Shown: positions 1 through 7,382 of the stretch, piece after piece | Numbering within the stretch: the stretch's first letter is position 1 | How the letters are laid out: each line of letters begins with the position of its first letter | From: Sva-07 sp963698435 | GTDB taxonomy: Bacteria; Actinomycetota; Acidimicrobiia; Acidimicrobiales; Ilumatobacteraceae | DNA length: 64,000 bases | Assembly (NCBI GenBank): GCA_963698435.1 | Contig: CAVOQV010000008.1 | Coordinates: 124,001-188,000 of the forward strand | Direction of reading: 5' to 3' | Translations under genes and position numbers: made by a program | Notes under the pieces: generated by a model | Databases searched by the model: none | What the model saw: the letters and a program-made list of their open reading frames with translations, nothing else | What the model was told of the DNA's origin: nothing

Positions 1-181
1 TGCGGTACAGGCGGCGATCAGTTCGGGTGATCTCGACCCGGTGCGACTGCACAGCCTCGAGCGGCTGATCGAGGAGGAAGCGGCACTCGAAGAGGAACAA
101 CGTGCTCACGACAAGGCCGCAGACAAGCGAGCCGGCGGTCGCACCCGCCCTCCCGAGGAATCCGAGTTCGACGACCTGTAG
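1..181 (+). CDS. rsgA: RsgA ribosome-assembly GTPase, C-terminal end (partial)
   Basis: Only the last 59 residues are in the window (reading frame from base 2, TAG at 179-181). The visible start, CAVQAAISSGDLDPVRLHSL, matches the end of the RsgA zinc-finger region, where a GCAV motif is followed by a helix with the pattern LDPxRLxSxxRL; the protein then ends in an acidic, charged tail. RsgA is a circularly permuted GTPase that helps mature the 30S ribosomal subunit in the cytoplasm. The GTPase domain itself lies outside the window, so the name rests on the C-terminal motif only. A strong palindrome follows 45 bp after the stop. Confidence 0.72.
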   Translation, partial: AVQAAISSGDLDPVRLHSLERLIEEEAALEEEQRAHDKAADKRAGGRTRPPEESEFDDL

Positions 182-226
182 GCCGTGTTGCGCCATCTCC
201 GGCGCGGCACAATGTGGCGCACGAGT

Positions 227-263
227 CGACGTACACGACGTGCCAGGCACATCGTGTACGTCG
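227..263. repeat. 37-bp near-perfect palindrome (dispersed repeat / possible terminator)
   Basis: The left arm CGACGTACACGACGTGCC and the right arm GGCACATCGTGTACGTCG pair with one mismatch around a single central A. It lies between the rsgA stop and the DUF427 start, and its last base is the G of the GTG I chose as that start. A related stretch, GTACACGGTGTGCCAGGCAC, occurs on the minus strand at 37252-37233. It may act as an rsgA terminator, a mobile palindrome, or both. No T-tract follows. Confidence 0.7.
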
Positions 264-769
264 TGGAGATCGCAGCGAACGGCAAAGCCATCGAGTCGGT
301 GTGGGACTACCCGCGACCACCTCGAATCGAGCGGGTCGACTGGCGGGTGCGCGTGATCCACGCCGGTGCCGCAATCGTCGATGCTCCGTCTGCGCTGCGT
401 GTCCTCGAGACGAGCCAGCCGCCCGCCTACTACGTGGCGCCCGAGTTCGTCCGCCTCGACCTCTTGGCTCCGTCGACCGCGCGGCGAACCATGTGCGAGT
501 GGAAGGGCATCGCCGACTACGCCGACATCGTGATCCCGAACGACGGCGACACTCCGACGCTCGTCGCAGCCGCTGCGTGGACGTACCGCGACCCGACGCC
601 GGCGTTCGCGTCAACGGCGAACCACTGGGCGTTCTACGCCCAGAAAGTCGACGAGTGTTGGATCGACGACGAGCGAGTCACCAGCAACGAGGGAAGCTTC
701 TACGGCGGCTGGATCACCGCGAACGTGACCGGCCCGTTCAAGGGCGCCCCCGGAACGATGCACTGGTGA
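263..769 (+). CDS. DUF427 domain protein
   Basis: The 168-residue product has the features of the DUF427 family: VWDYPRPP near the N-terminus, a central RVLETSxPPAYYVAP segment, a CEWKG motif, and the C-terminal run FYGGWITANVTGPFKG. Family function is unknown; the fold is a small beta-rich domain and no catalytic residues are assigned. I chose GTG at 263 because family members begin shortly before VWDYPRPP and because an upstream start (down to 185) would put the 37-bp palindrome inside the coding region. GTG at 254 is a close alternative. A small hairpin separates it from the convergent DUF952 gene. Confidence 0.8.
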   Translation: MEIAANGKAIESVWDYPRPPRIERVDWRVRVIHAGAAIVDAPSALRVLETSQPPAYYVAPEFVRLDLLAPSTARRTMCEWKGIADYADIVIPNDGDTPTLVAAAAWTYRDPTPAFASTANHWAFYAQKVDECWIDDERVTSNEGSFYGGWITANVTGPFKGAPGTMHW

Positions 770-777
770 GACGGACC

Positions 778-794
778 GATGTGCGCGGCACATC
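778..794. terminator. Short hairpin between convergent genes
   Basis: GATGTGC-GCG-GCACATC forms a perfect 7-bp stem with a 3-nt loop between the DUF427 stop (769) and the DUF952 stop (806) of the opposite strand. Its position suggests a bidirectional terminator; there is no T-tract. Confidence 0.45.
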
Positions 795-805
795 AGGTAA
801 GGCCG

Positions 806-1186
806 TCAAAGCGCGTCGGTGGACCACTCGGCGTCCGGGTGCCGTGTCCACGGCCTCGCCAGGTTGACTGCCCCGACCGGGAGCGGGCCATAGATGTGCG
901 GGAACAGCACGTCGGCGCCCGGAGCGGGTGGTTCGAACACGATCGGCGATGGAACCAGCCGAGGGTCGATCGTCAACACCACGAGTTGATCGATGTCGCC
1001 GTAGAACCGATTGGCGGTGTCCTGCATCTGTTCGGGCGTCGAGCAGTGGATGAACCCCTCCTGCTCGAGGGTGACCCCGCGTGTCGACATCCGGTACTCA
1101 CCGCTCGCGAACGCTGCGGCCCAGTCCTCGGGCAACGCCAGATGGAAGATCGGTTGGTCCGAGGTGCCGGTCGAAGGTTCGCTCAT
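806..1186 (-). CDS. DUF952 family protein
   Basis: The 126-residue protein shows DUF952 hallmarks: an IFHLALPEDWxAA start, GFIHCSTPEQM in the middle, and the end HIYGPLPVGAV. The family is a small fold, structurally related to ADP-ribosyltransferase-like domains, with no proven reaction. ATG at 1186 lies 2 bp beyond the stop of the photolyase gene, so it is very probably the last gene of the STAS-photolyase-DUF952 transcript. The reading frame stays open far upstream on this strand, but that part runs over the photolyase in another frame and is not coding. Confidence 0.82.
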   Translation of the reverse strand: MSEPSTGTSDQPIFHLALPEDWAAAFASGEYRMSTRGVTLEQEGFIHCSTPEQMQDTANRFYGDIDQLVVLTIDPRLVPSPIVFEPPAPGADVLFPHIYGPLPVGAVNLARPWTRHPDAEWSTDAL

Positions 1187-1188
1187 CG

Positions 1189-2709
1189 TCACAGCGTGCC
1201 GTCGTCGAGACGCCGTCGCACCTCGACTGCACGGTCGCGCACGGCGGGGAGATCGGAGAGCTGCTCCGACGCTCGCACCTGCCTGGCGATGCGCGGGTTG
1301 GTCACCAGCACATCGTGGTGGCGGGCGAGGAAGTCCCAGTAGAGCGTGGTGAAGGGGCACGCGTCCTCGCCGACGCGCTGTCGGCGGTCGTAGCGGCACG
1401 GGCCGCAGTAGTCGCTCATCTTGTCGATGTAGTTGCCGCCGGCCGCGTAGGGTTTGGTGGCCATCATGCCGCCGTCGGCCCACTGGCTCATCCCGATCAC
1501 GTTGGGCAACATCACCCATTCGGCGCCGTCGATGAAGCTCGCCCACATCCACTCGGTCATCTCCCAGGGGTCGACGCCGTGCAGCATGGCCAGATTGCCG
1601 AGCACCATCAGCCGTTGGATGTGGTGGTTGTACGCGCGGTCGCGCAGTGTCGACATGCAGTTCGCGACGCAGTTCATGTCGGTGGTCGCCTCGTCGCGGA
1701 ACACCGGCGGCACCGGTCGATCGGCGCCGAGCGCGTTGCGGTCGCGATAGTCGGGCATCCACAGCCAGTAGACGCCCCACACGTACTCCCGCCAACCGAT
1801 CACCTGACGGATGAAGCCTTCGGCGGAAGCGATCGGCACGCGGCCCTCGTCGTAGGCGTCCTGCACGGCGTCGCAGACCTCGGCCGGCAGCAGCAGGCCG
1901 ATGTTGAGGTAGGGCGACAGCACCGAGTGGGCCAGGTGCCACGACCGCTCGACCATCGCGTCCTCGTGCGGGCCGAACATCGGCAGCACGTCGTCGACGA
2001 AGTGACGGAGTCGGGCGAGCGCTGCAGACCGTGACGTCGCCCAGGTGCCGTCCGGCTCGGCGCCCCAGCAGCTGTCGGGGAGATCTTCGAGCACGGCGCG
2101 GTCGAGATCGTCGAGGCGAGACCGCTGCGGTTCCGGCCAGGGCATGCCGGTCTTCGGCGGTCGTTCGCGGTTCTCGTCGTCGTAGTTCCAGCGGCCGGTG
2201 ATCGGTTCGTCGCCGTCCATCAGGTAGCCCAGGCGTCGTCGCTGCCAACGGTAGAAGTCCTCCATCTTCAGCTGTCGTCGATCCTGCGCCCACGAAGCGA
2301 ACTCGTCGTAGTGGCAGAGGAACTGGTTCGAGCGAACGACCGTGGCGCCGAGGTCACGGAGCATCTCCCTGCCATCCCAACTCGCCGGTTCGGTCGCGAC
2401 GACCTCTCGCGGGGTGAACTCGTCAACGTGCTCGTGAAAGCCCGCTCGGAGCGAGTCGGCTCGGCGGAGGTCGACGTCGAATCCGGCCGCGCGGAGTTCG
2501 TCGGCGAAGCGGCGCATCGATGCGAGGACGAAATGTGCTCGCTGGTGATGCCATCGCTTCCCTTCGAACTTGGCGGAGCTCTCGATCATCAGCACGCGGT
2601 GCGACGACGGGGTGGCATCGCGCAGCGCTGCGATGTCGCGGTTCAGTTGGTCGCCGAGCACCCAGATCGTTGGCCGATCGTCGACCACGGCGTCGACAGC
2701 GGTGCTCAC
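1189..2709 (-). CDS. FeS-type (6-4) photolyase / cryptochrome (PhrB-like)
   Basis: The 506-residue protein has an N-terminal Rossmann-like domain (TIWVLGDQLN at 14-23) and a C-terminal helical FAD-binding domain with GWREYVWGVYW (305-315) and WMWASFIDGAEWVM (387-400). Cysteines 347, 435, 438 and 451 have the same spacing (88, 3, 13) as the four cluster ligands of Agrobacterium PhrB, so a [4Fe-4S] cluster is expected. This family repairs (6-4) photoproducts or acts as a blue-light receptor; which applies here cannot be told. It starts with GTG at 2709 and overlaps the STAS gene stop by 4 bp (GTGA). Confidence 0.9.
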   Translation of the reverse strand: MSTAVDAVVDDRPTIWVLGDQLNRDIAALRDATPSSHRVLMIESSAKFEGKRWHHQRAHFVLASMRRFADELRAAGFDVDLRRADSLRAGFHEHVDEFTPREVVATEPASWDGREMLRDLGATVVRSNQFLCHYDEFASWAQDRRQLKMEDFYRWQRRRLGYLMDGDEPITGRWNYDDENRERPPKTGMPWPEPQRSRLDDLDRAVLEDLPDSCWGAEPDGTWATSRSAALARLRHFVDDVLPMFGPHEDAMVERSWHLAHSVLSPYLNIGLLLPAEVCDAVQDAYDEGRVPIASAEGFIRQVIGWREYVWGVYWLWMPDYRDRNALGADRPVPPVFRDEATTDMNCVANCMSTLRDRAYNHHIQRLMVLGNLAMLHGVDPWEMTEWMWASFIDGAEWVMLPNVIGMSQWADGGMMATKPYAAGGNYIDKMSDYCGPCRYDRRQRVGEDACPFTTLYWDFLARHHDVLVTNPRIARQVRASEQLSDLPAVRDRAVEVRRRLDDGTL

Positions 2710-3029
2710 GCGATCGAGCTGCGGACGTCGACGGCCTGGTCGAAGCGTGTCCGCCTCAGCCGTTCGCGCAGTGTCGGTCGGGTGCAGACGATGTCGAGGT
2801 CACCGCCGCCCTCCCGGGAGGACGCGGCGGCGCCCAGGAGGACGCCGAGACCGGCATCGTCGAGCACGCTGACGGCGTCGAGGTCGACGATCAAACGGGC
2901 GCCGGGGTGCTGGCGGATCACTCGAGCGAGATCGTCGTGGAGGCGGCCGACCGAAGCCAGGTCGACCATGCCGTCGACAGCGACGACGATGGAACCGCCC
3001 ACCCGGTCGACTTGCGTGTGAACCTGCAC
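2706..3029 (-). CDS. STAS-domain protein (anti-sigma-factor antagonist type)
   Basis: A 107-residue single STAS domain: a beta-rich start with VDRVGGSIVVAVDGMVDLAS, then LIVDLDAVSVLDDAGLGVLL, which contains the conserved loop where SpoIIAA-type proteins carry the phosphorylatable Ser. Here the position reads SVLDDAG, with Ser three residues before the usual site and Asp in the loop, so regulation by phosphorylation is uncertain. It probably binds an anti-sigma factor or related partner in the cytoplasm. GTG at 3029 has a TAGCCT box 8 nt upstream, consistent with a leaderless mRNA that continues into the photolyase and DUF952 genes. Confidence 0.8.
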   Translation of the reverse strand: MQVHTQVDRVGGSIVVAVDGMVDLASVGRLHDDLARVIRQHPGARLIVDLDAVSVLDDAGLGVLLGAAASSREGGGDLDIVCTRPTLRERLRRTRFDQAVDVRSSIA

Positions 3030-3098
3030 GGCCGTTCAGGCTAGGGGTGCCACCGAGGTGGGGCACGTTCGGCCGCCAGCATCACGCCGCCGAGCGAG

Positions 3099-3488
3099 TC
3101 ACGGCGGCTCGAGCGCCATCGTGGCCCGCGCGGTGTGCGTGACGGGCCCGATCAACGGTCCGATGATCGCCACGTCGACCGCATCGACGTAGGTCACCGT
3201 GACCGTCACGGTGGTGGCGTCGGTCGTCGTCGCAACGCCGATGGGCAGCGCGACCGCACGGGTCGCTGCGCGGGTGGCGGCGGCCGCCGGCCGCGACGAG
3301 ACCGCCGCGGCGCGGGCTCCCTCGCGCGCTGCCATTTCGACAGCGAGTTCGTTGCGGACGGCCGTGCCGACGACGACGAGACCGAGCGCCATCACCACGA
3401 CGACCGGAAGCACCAGGGCGAACTCCACCGACGCCTGACCCGGGGTCCCGCGAAGGCGTGCTGGATCAGACCCTGTCGATGACGGCAT
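3099..3488 (-). CDS. TadE-like pilus assembly protein
   Basis: The 129-residue protein has a short basic N-terminus, then GQASVEFALVLPVVVVMALG, the typical TadE motif of a Glu-containing hydrophobic segment, and an extracytoplasmic C-terminal domain of about 90 residues rich in Thr and Val. TadE-type pseudopilins are processed and take part in Flp pilus assembly at the membrane. It is the last gene of the Tad cluster and overlaps the Flp-like gene by 23 bp. No TadG-like gene follows. Confidence 0.83.
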   Translation of the reverse strand: MPSSTGSDPARLRGTPGQASVEFALVLPVVVVMALGLVVVGTAVRNELAVEMAAREGARAAAVSSRPAAAATRAATRAVALPIGVATTTDATTVTVTVTYVDAVDVAIIGPLIGPVTHTARATMALEPP

Positions 3489-3717
3489 CGATCACACCGT
3501 TGAACAGCCGGCTGATGCGTTGTGCGCCGCCCCCTGCCGTGGCCCAGGCGACCACCATCAGACCCACCAGCGCGGCGGCGAGCAGCACGAGCGCGTACTC
3601 GGTGGTGGCTTGCCCGCGGTCGTCGCCACGGGAGAGGCGCGATCGCTCGGCGGTGCCGACGGTCAGCAGGACCGAGTGCAGGTGGACGAACACGGCGAGG
3701 GTGATGTGGTTGGGCAT
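3466..3717 (-). CDS. DUF4244 Flp-pilin-like protein
   Basis: The 83-residue product carries DDRGQATTEYALVLLAAALV, matching the DUF4244 family of small actinobacterial Flp-like proteins: a Gly before the processing site, the A-T-T-E-Y-A-L start of the mature helix and one membrane segment. It is the likely pilin or minor pilin of this Tad locus. I chose ATG at 3717 (MPNHITLAVF); the frame is open to 3837 but the extra residues are Arg-rich and unlike a leader. Confidence 0.8.
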   Translation of the reverse strand: MPNHITLAVFVHLHSVLLTVGTAERSRLSRGDDRGQATTEYALVLLAAALVGLMVVAWATAGGGAQRISRLFNGVIDAVIDRV

Positions 3718-3752
3718 GGTTGCTCCGCTTCGATGATCGGTTGGTTCGATGG

Positions 3753-4526
3753 TCACCAGGCGGGTCCACCCAGCGACGACAGTGCGGCGATCACCGCTGG
3801 GGCGATCGCGAGGAGGACGAACGACGGCAACGTGCACATCACGAGAGGGAACGACAAGCGCACCGGGAGTGTTCGGGCGTCGGCCTGGTCGAGTCGTCGG
3901 CGGGTGGCTCGAACCTCGGCGGCGAGCTGATCGAGGACGGGACCGAGCGGCAGACCGTGGCGGTCACTCGTGGCGATGACGTCAGCGAGCCCGCTGGCCT
4001 GCGGGCCGAGTTGGTCGGGCAGTGCGACGAGGGCGTCTGCGAACGGTTGGCCCCGCTCGGTGCGCCGGACCACCTCGGCGAATGCCGCACCGATCGCGTC
4101 GTCGCCCGACACAGCGAGATCGCGCACCGCCTGGAACGGCGTGAGGCCCGCTCGCACGGTCAACACCAACAGGTCCATTGCGTCGGGGAGTGCTCGTTCG
4201 ATCGCCGCCCGCCGACGCCGTGCATCCCGAACGGGACCGAGCCGACGCAGCAGCAGCAGTGCCACGATCGCGACGCCGGCTGCCAGGGGTCCGAGCATGA
4301 GCAGGATCACCGCCGTGGTCGCGACCGCCAGTGCCCTGCTCGGTCGCGGCATCCCACGTGGCGAGCGGGGGGACGTCGAGGTCGTGGACGGTGCGTCGAG
4401 GTGCGATCGGGCGGGTCGGGTCGCCAGTGACCGGGCGGCGGCGCCGATGGTCGTGACGGCGATCGCTGTCGCGGCAGCCCCGATCAGCGAGTGCTGCGGT
4501 GGGAGCTCGACAGGGGCGCCGATCAC
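3753..4526 (-). CDS. tadC: TadC-like type II secretion F domain protein
   Basis: The 257-residue integral membrane protein has an N-terminal hydrophobic segment, a second around residues 65-85 (ALAVATTAVILLMLGPLAAG), a cytoplasmic T2SSF domain with LPDAMDLLVLTVRAGLTPFQAV, and a C-terminal hydrophobic segment (LPSFVLLAIAPAVIAALSSL). GspF/TadC proteins form the inner-membrane platform on which the TadA ATPase acts. GTG at 4526 overlaps the tadB stop by 4 bp (GTGA), which decides the start against the much longer open frame upstream. Confidence 0.83.
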   Translation of the reverse strand: MIGAPVELPPQHSLIGAAATAIAVTTIGAAARSLATRPARSHLDAPSTTSTSPRSPRGMPRPSRALAVATTAVILLMLGPLAAGVAIVALLLLRRLGPVRDARRRRAAIERALPDAMDLLVLTVRAGLTPFQAVRDLAVSGDDAIGAAFAEVVRRTERGQPFADALVALPDQLGPQASGLADVIATSDRHGLPLGPVLDQLAAEVRATRRRLDQADARTLPVRLSFPLVMCTLPSFVLLAIAPAVIAALSSLGGPAW

Positions 4527-5185
4527 GAGGCGGTCCCGACGATCCGGCGCATCCACCACCAGCCGACGATGTTCATCGCGAGCCCGGCAGCGATGCACGA
4601 GGCCCCGACCGTCGACGTCACCGCTGCGCGCACGTCGCGGTCGGTGATGACCAGGAGGGCGAGCATCAGCACGGGAACGGCCGTCATCACGTGCGTCGAC
4701 AGGCGTGCCTGGGCGGCGTGTGACGACCGTTCGTCGAGGTCGGCGGCGCGCTGGCGCAACAGCGCGGCCGTTCGGTCGATGGATGCAGCCGACGGCCCCC
4801 CGATGCGGCTCGTCGTGGCGAGTACACCGAGTGCGAGTTGCAGGTGTGGCCCGGGTTCGCTCACGCGGGTGACCGATTCGCCGATCGACAGGCCCCGGTC
4901 GATCGCCAACCTGAAGGCTGCCGTGGCTCGTTCGGTCGAAGCATCGGTTGGGATCACGGTGACCGCCTCGCGCAGCGTCGATCCCGAACGGACTCGGCGG
5001 GCGATGTCGTCGAACCACGCCGCGACGGCGCGAGCGGATGGGTGCCCGTGACGTCGGTGCGTCCACGCCAGCGCTCCGAGGTGGGAGTGTGCGGGAGCGG
5101 CGGATGGCACGGCGCGCCGGAGTCGTGGTTGCCGTGGCACCGCCGCGACCGTGACCGCGAGCGCGACCAGGACGAGCGCGATCAC
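4523..5185 (-). CDS. tadB: TadB-like type II secretion F domain protein
   Basis: The 220-residue protein opens with a hydrophobic segment (IALVLVALAVTVAAV), continues with a cytoplasmic helical domain containing RRVRSGSTLREAVTVI and a central T2SSF pattern (LQLALGVLATTSRIGGPSAASIDRTA in the family sense), and ends with two hydrophobic helices (MTAVPVLMLALLVI; IAAGLAMNIVGWWW). It pairs with TadC as inner-membrane platform. It lies 28 bp after tadA and starts with GTG. Confidence 0.8.
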   Translation of the reverse strand: MIALVLVALAVTVAAVPRQPRLRRAVPSAAPAHSHLGALAWTHRRHGHPSARAVAAWFDDIARRVRSGSTLREAVTVIPTDASTERATAAFRLAIDRGLSIGESVTRVSEPGPHLQLALGVLATTSRIGGPSAASIDRTAALLRQRAADLDERSSHAAQARLSTHVMTAVPVLMLALLVITDRDVRAAVTSTVGASCIAAGLAMNIVGWWWMRRIVGTAS

Positions 5186-5213
5186 GACCTGCCTCGTTCG
5201 GTCGAGCGAGAGG

Positions 5214-6347
5214 TCATCGACGTTGCCGATCGGGTGTCGCTGTGATCGTGAGATCGCCGGCGGGGCCGATGCGGCCGAGTGAACGCACGGACGGTGCGCC
5301 TGATGTGTCGCTGGTCGTTGACGGCTGGATCACCTCGGCGATCTCGACGATCCGCCGGCTGCCGTCGTGGTGGCGTTCGACGTGGACGACGATGTCGATC
5401 GATCGGGCGAGTTGAAGGCGGATCGCTCCGAGCGGCCAACTCGGTGCTGCCTGCAGGACGAGCGATTCGAGGCGTAGCAGCGCATCGGTGGGGCCGTTGG
5501 CGTGACAGGTCGAGATCGACCCGTCGTGGCCGGTGTTCATCGCCTGTACCAGTGCCAGGACCTCGTCGCCGCGCACCTCCCCGACGACGATCCGGTCCGG
5601 GCGCAGTCGGAGTGCTGTCCGCACGAGCTGTGCGAGATCGACTGCGCCGGGGCCGTCGACGCTCGGTGGCCTCGCTTCGAGCCGGACGGCGTGGGGGTGT
5701 CGGATCGGCAGCTCGGCGGTGTCTTCCAGCACCAGCAGGCGTTCGGACGCCGATACTTCTCCCACGAGTGTGGCGACGAGCGTGGTCTTTCCCGAGGAGG
5801 TGGCGCCGGACACGACCAGATTGCACCGATCCTCCAGCAACTGGCGCAGCAGCTCACTCCCGGCAGGCCCGGTGAAGGCATCCATCGGCAGCACTCGGCG
5901 CCGGAACCGTCGAATCGACAGGACCGCTCCGTCGATGGCGATCGGGGGCAGCACCGCGCAGATCCGTGCTCCGTCGGCGAGGCGGGCGTCGACGATGGGT
6001 GACGTGCGGTCGACGCGACGGCCGAGTGGCGCCAGGACACGCTCGATCAGCAGATCGACTCCGCCGGCGTCGAGTGTGCCGGTGTACTGCAACGTGCCGT
6101 TGCGATCGACCCAGATCTCGCGCCCAGCGTTGACCAACACTTCATCGACGTCCTCGTCTCGGACGTAGGCGTCGAGTTCACCGAGGCCGCGCAGGTGGGC
6201 GATCGCCTGGTCGGCGAGTCGGACCTGTTGCTCGGGTGAGCACAGTGGAGCCAAGCGGCGGACCTCCGCTCGCACCAACGGGGTCGGGTCGCCGGGACGG
6301 TCGGCGACGAGTTCGCAGACGGCGCGCACGATGTCGGGGTCGGTCAC
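5214..6347 (-). CDS. tadA: TadA/CpaF secretion ATPase
   Basis: The 377-residue protein is a GspE/VirB11-type hexameric ATPase: N-terminal domain with VNAGREIWVDRNG (72-84), Walker A GATSSGKTT at 181-189, Asp box LVLEDTAELPI, Walker B region RPDRIVVGEVRGDEVLALVQAMNTGHDG written here in part as VVGEVRG, and the His-box STCHANG. It powers Flp pilus assembly from the cytoplasmic face. GTG at 6347 overlaps the upstream TadZ-like gene by 4 bp. The last 40 residues are a family-atypical Thr/Ser-rich tail. Confidence 0.93.
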   Translation of the reverse strand: MTDPDIVRAVCELVADRPGDPTPLVRAEVRRLAPLCSPEQQVRLADQAIAHLRGLGELDAYVRDEDVDEVLVNAGREIWVDRNGTLQYTGTLDAGGVDLLIERVLAPLGRRVDRTSPIVDARLADGARICAVLPPIAIDGAVLSIRRFRRRVLPMDAFTGPAGSELLRQLLEDRCNLVVSGATSSGKTTLVATLVGEVSASERLLVLEDTAELPIRHPHAVRLEARPPSVDGPGAVDLAQLVRTALRLRPDRIVVGEVRGDEVLALVQAMNTGHDGSISTCHANGPTDALLRLESLVLQAAPSWPLGAIRLQLARSIDIVVHVERHHDGSRRIVEIAEVIQPSTTSDTSGAPSVRSLGRIGPAGDLTITATPDRQRR

Positions 6348-7009
6348 GCGGCCACATCGCGGAGTGCTCGCGTCATGACACGGGGCAGACGGCGTGCCAG
6401 GAGACCGGCGTCGACCGCCCGCGAGACGCTCGGGTCGAGACTGACCACAGCGTCAACCGGCGCGCCGATGGCGTGTTCGACGTCTCGTCGACCGAGGCCC
6501 CGGCCGGGTTCGTCGACGAGGATCACGCCGGTGGGGTGAACCGGGCTCCGCACCGCTCGTCGCAGCGAGAGGTAGCACGGCCGGGTCACGAGCAGCGAGC
6601 GTGCGGCACGTGCCGCCAATGGTTCGGGTGGGTTGCGAGTGCCGACATCGATGGTGACATCGCAACCCCACTGGTTCGACCAGTCGTGGAGCCAGTCGCC
6701 GAGCGTGCCCCATCGTGTGTCGCGTTCGTCGACGTCGTCGCGACGGCTGTCGAGCTGGCCTGCCCGCCACGGCAGCAGCCACGTGCGAGGGCCGATGTCG
6801 ATCAGCAGCTCGGCGAGGTGATCCGTTGACGCGTCGCTCGCGAGCCATTCGGCGACGCCGGGTCGGTCGGGCTCGGGGAGTCCGAGGACCGCAGGGATCT
6901 CGCCGTCGAGATCGACGAGGAGTGAGGGTCGCAACGAACTCAGTGCGAGTGCCGCTGCGACGACCGTGGTTCCGCTGCCGCCCTTGGCGGCCCAACAGAG
7001 TGTGACCAT
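6344..7009 (-). CDS. TadZ/CpaE-like P-loop protein
   Basis: The 221-residue protein begins MVTLCWAAKGGSGTTVVAAA, a deviant Walker A motif (KGGSGTT) of the ParA/MinD class, followed by LLVDLDGEIPAVLG. It lacks the N-terminal receiver-like domain of long CpaE proteins. Such proteins position the Tad machine at the cell pole. ATG at 7009 is preceded by GGGGGA at a usable distance; the frame could start earlier but that would lose the ribosome-binding site. It is the first gene of the tad operon, transcribed divergently from the tRNA-Sec gene. Confidence 0.8.
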   Translation of the reverse strand: MVTLCWAAKGGSGTTVVAAALALSSLRPSLLVDLDGEIPAVLGLPEPDRPGVAEWLASDASTDHLAELLIDIGPRTWLLPWRAGQLDSRRDDVDERDTRWGTLGDWLHDWSNQWGCDVTIDVGTRNPPEPLAARAARSLLVTRPCYLSLRRAVRSPVHPTGVILVDEPGRGLGRRDVEHAIGAPVDAVVSLDPSVSRAVDAGLLARRLPRVMTRALRDVAA

Positions 7010-7109
7010 GACGTTCCCCCGATCATCGGGTGGATGCATGGGGAGAGTCGGTGAGGCGAGAGTACCGACCGTGTGTGAGCTCCACAACGCCGCGTCGCGA
7101 CATCGCGGC

Positions 7110-7115
7110 TAGGGT
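7110..7115 (+). promoter_or_regulatory. -10 box of the tRNA-Sec gene
   Basis: TAGGGT ends 7 nt before the first base of the tRNA, so transcription would begin at or next to the mature 5' end. No clear -35 box is seen. Confidence 0.45.
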
Positions 7116-7122
7116 TGCTCGC

Positions 7123-7218
7123 GGAGGTGTCCGGGCACCTGGTGGGCTCCGCCGCCTTCAAAGCGGTTGGGACGGGCGATCCCCGTCCGGCGGGTTCGAT
7201 TCCCGTCCACCTCCGCCA
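7123..7218 (+). tRNA. selC: tRNA-Sec (anticodon TCA)
   Basis: The 96-nt gene starts GGAGGTG and ends CACCTCCGCCA, giving the acceptor stem plus discriminator G and an encoded CCA. The anticodon loop is CTTCAAA with anticodon TCA at 7158-7160, which reads UGA. The variable arm is long, with GGACGGG pairing CCCGTCC, and the T-loop is TTCGATT. Size, long variable arm, anticodon and the GGAGGTG start are all as in bacterial tRNA-Sec. It implies SelA, SelB and SelD and at least one selenoprotein elsewhere in the genome; none is visible here. Confidence 0.95.
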
Positions 7219-7382
7219 ATGGGTCCACGGGCGTCCACCGCGACGTGTAGAAATCGCTCTGAGCCCCGGTCTGGGACTTCACCAGTGGGGTGTGCACGTC
7301 GCCGATTTCGCCACCGACGGTTCGCTGCTCATGGTGATACGGGTGGTGCAGCGTCCTCAGGGCGTCACCGGTTCGAATCCCG

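Noticed and set aside
806..2293. One long 495-residue minus-strand protein containing DUF952
   Set aside because: Only the last 126 residues are family-like; the rest overlaps the photolyase in another frame and is low-complexity.
5182..5826. 214-residue minus-strand protein overlapping tadA
   Set aside because: Arg/Pro-rich shadow of tadA in another frame.
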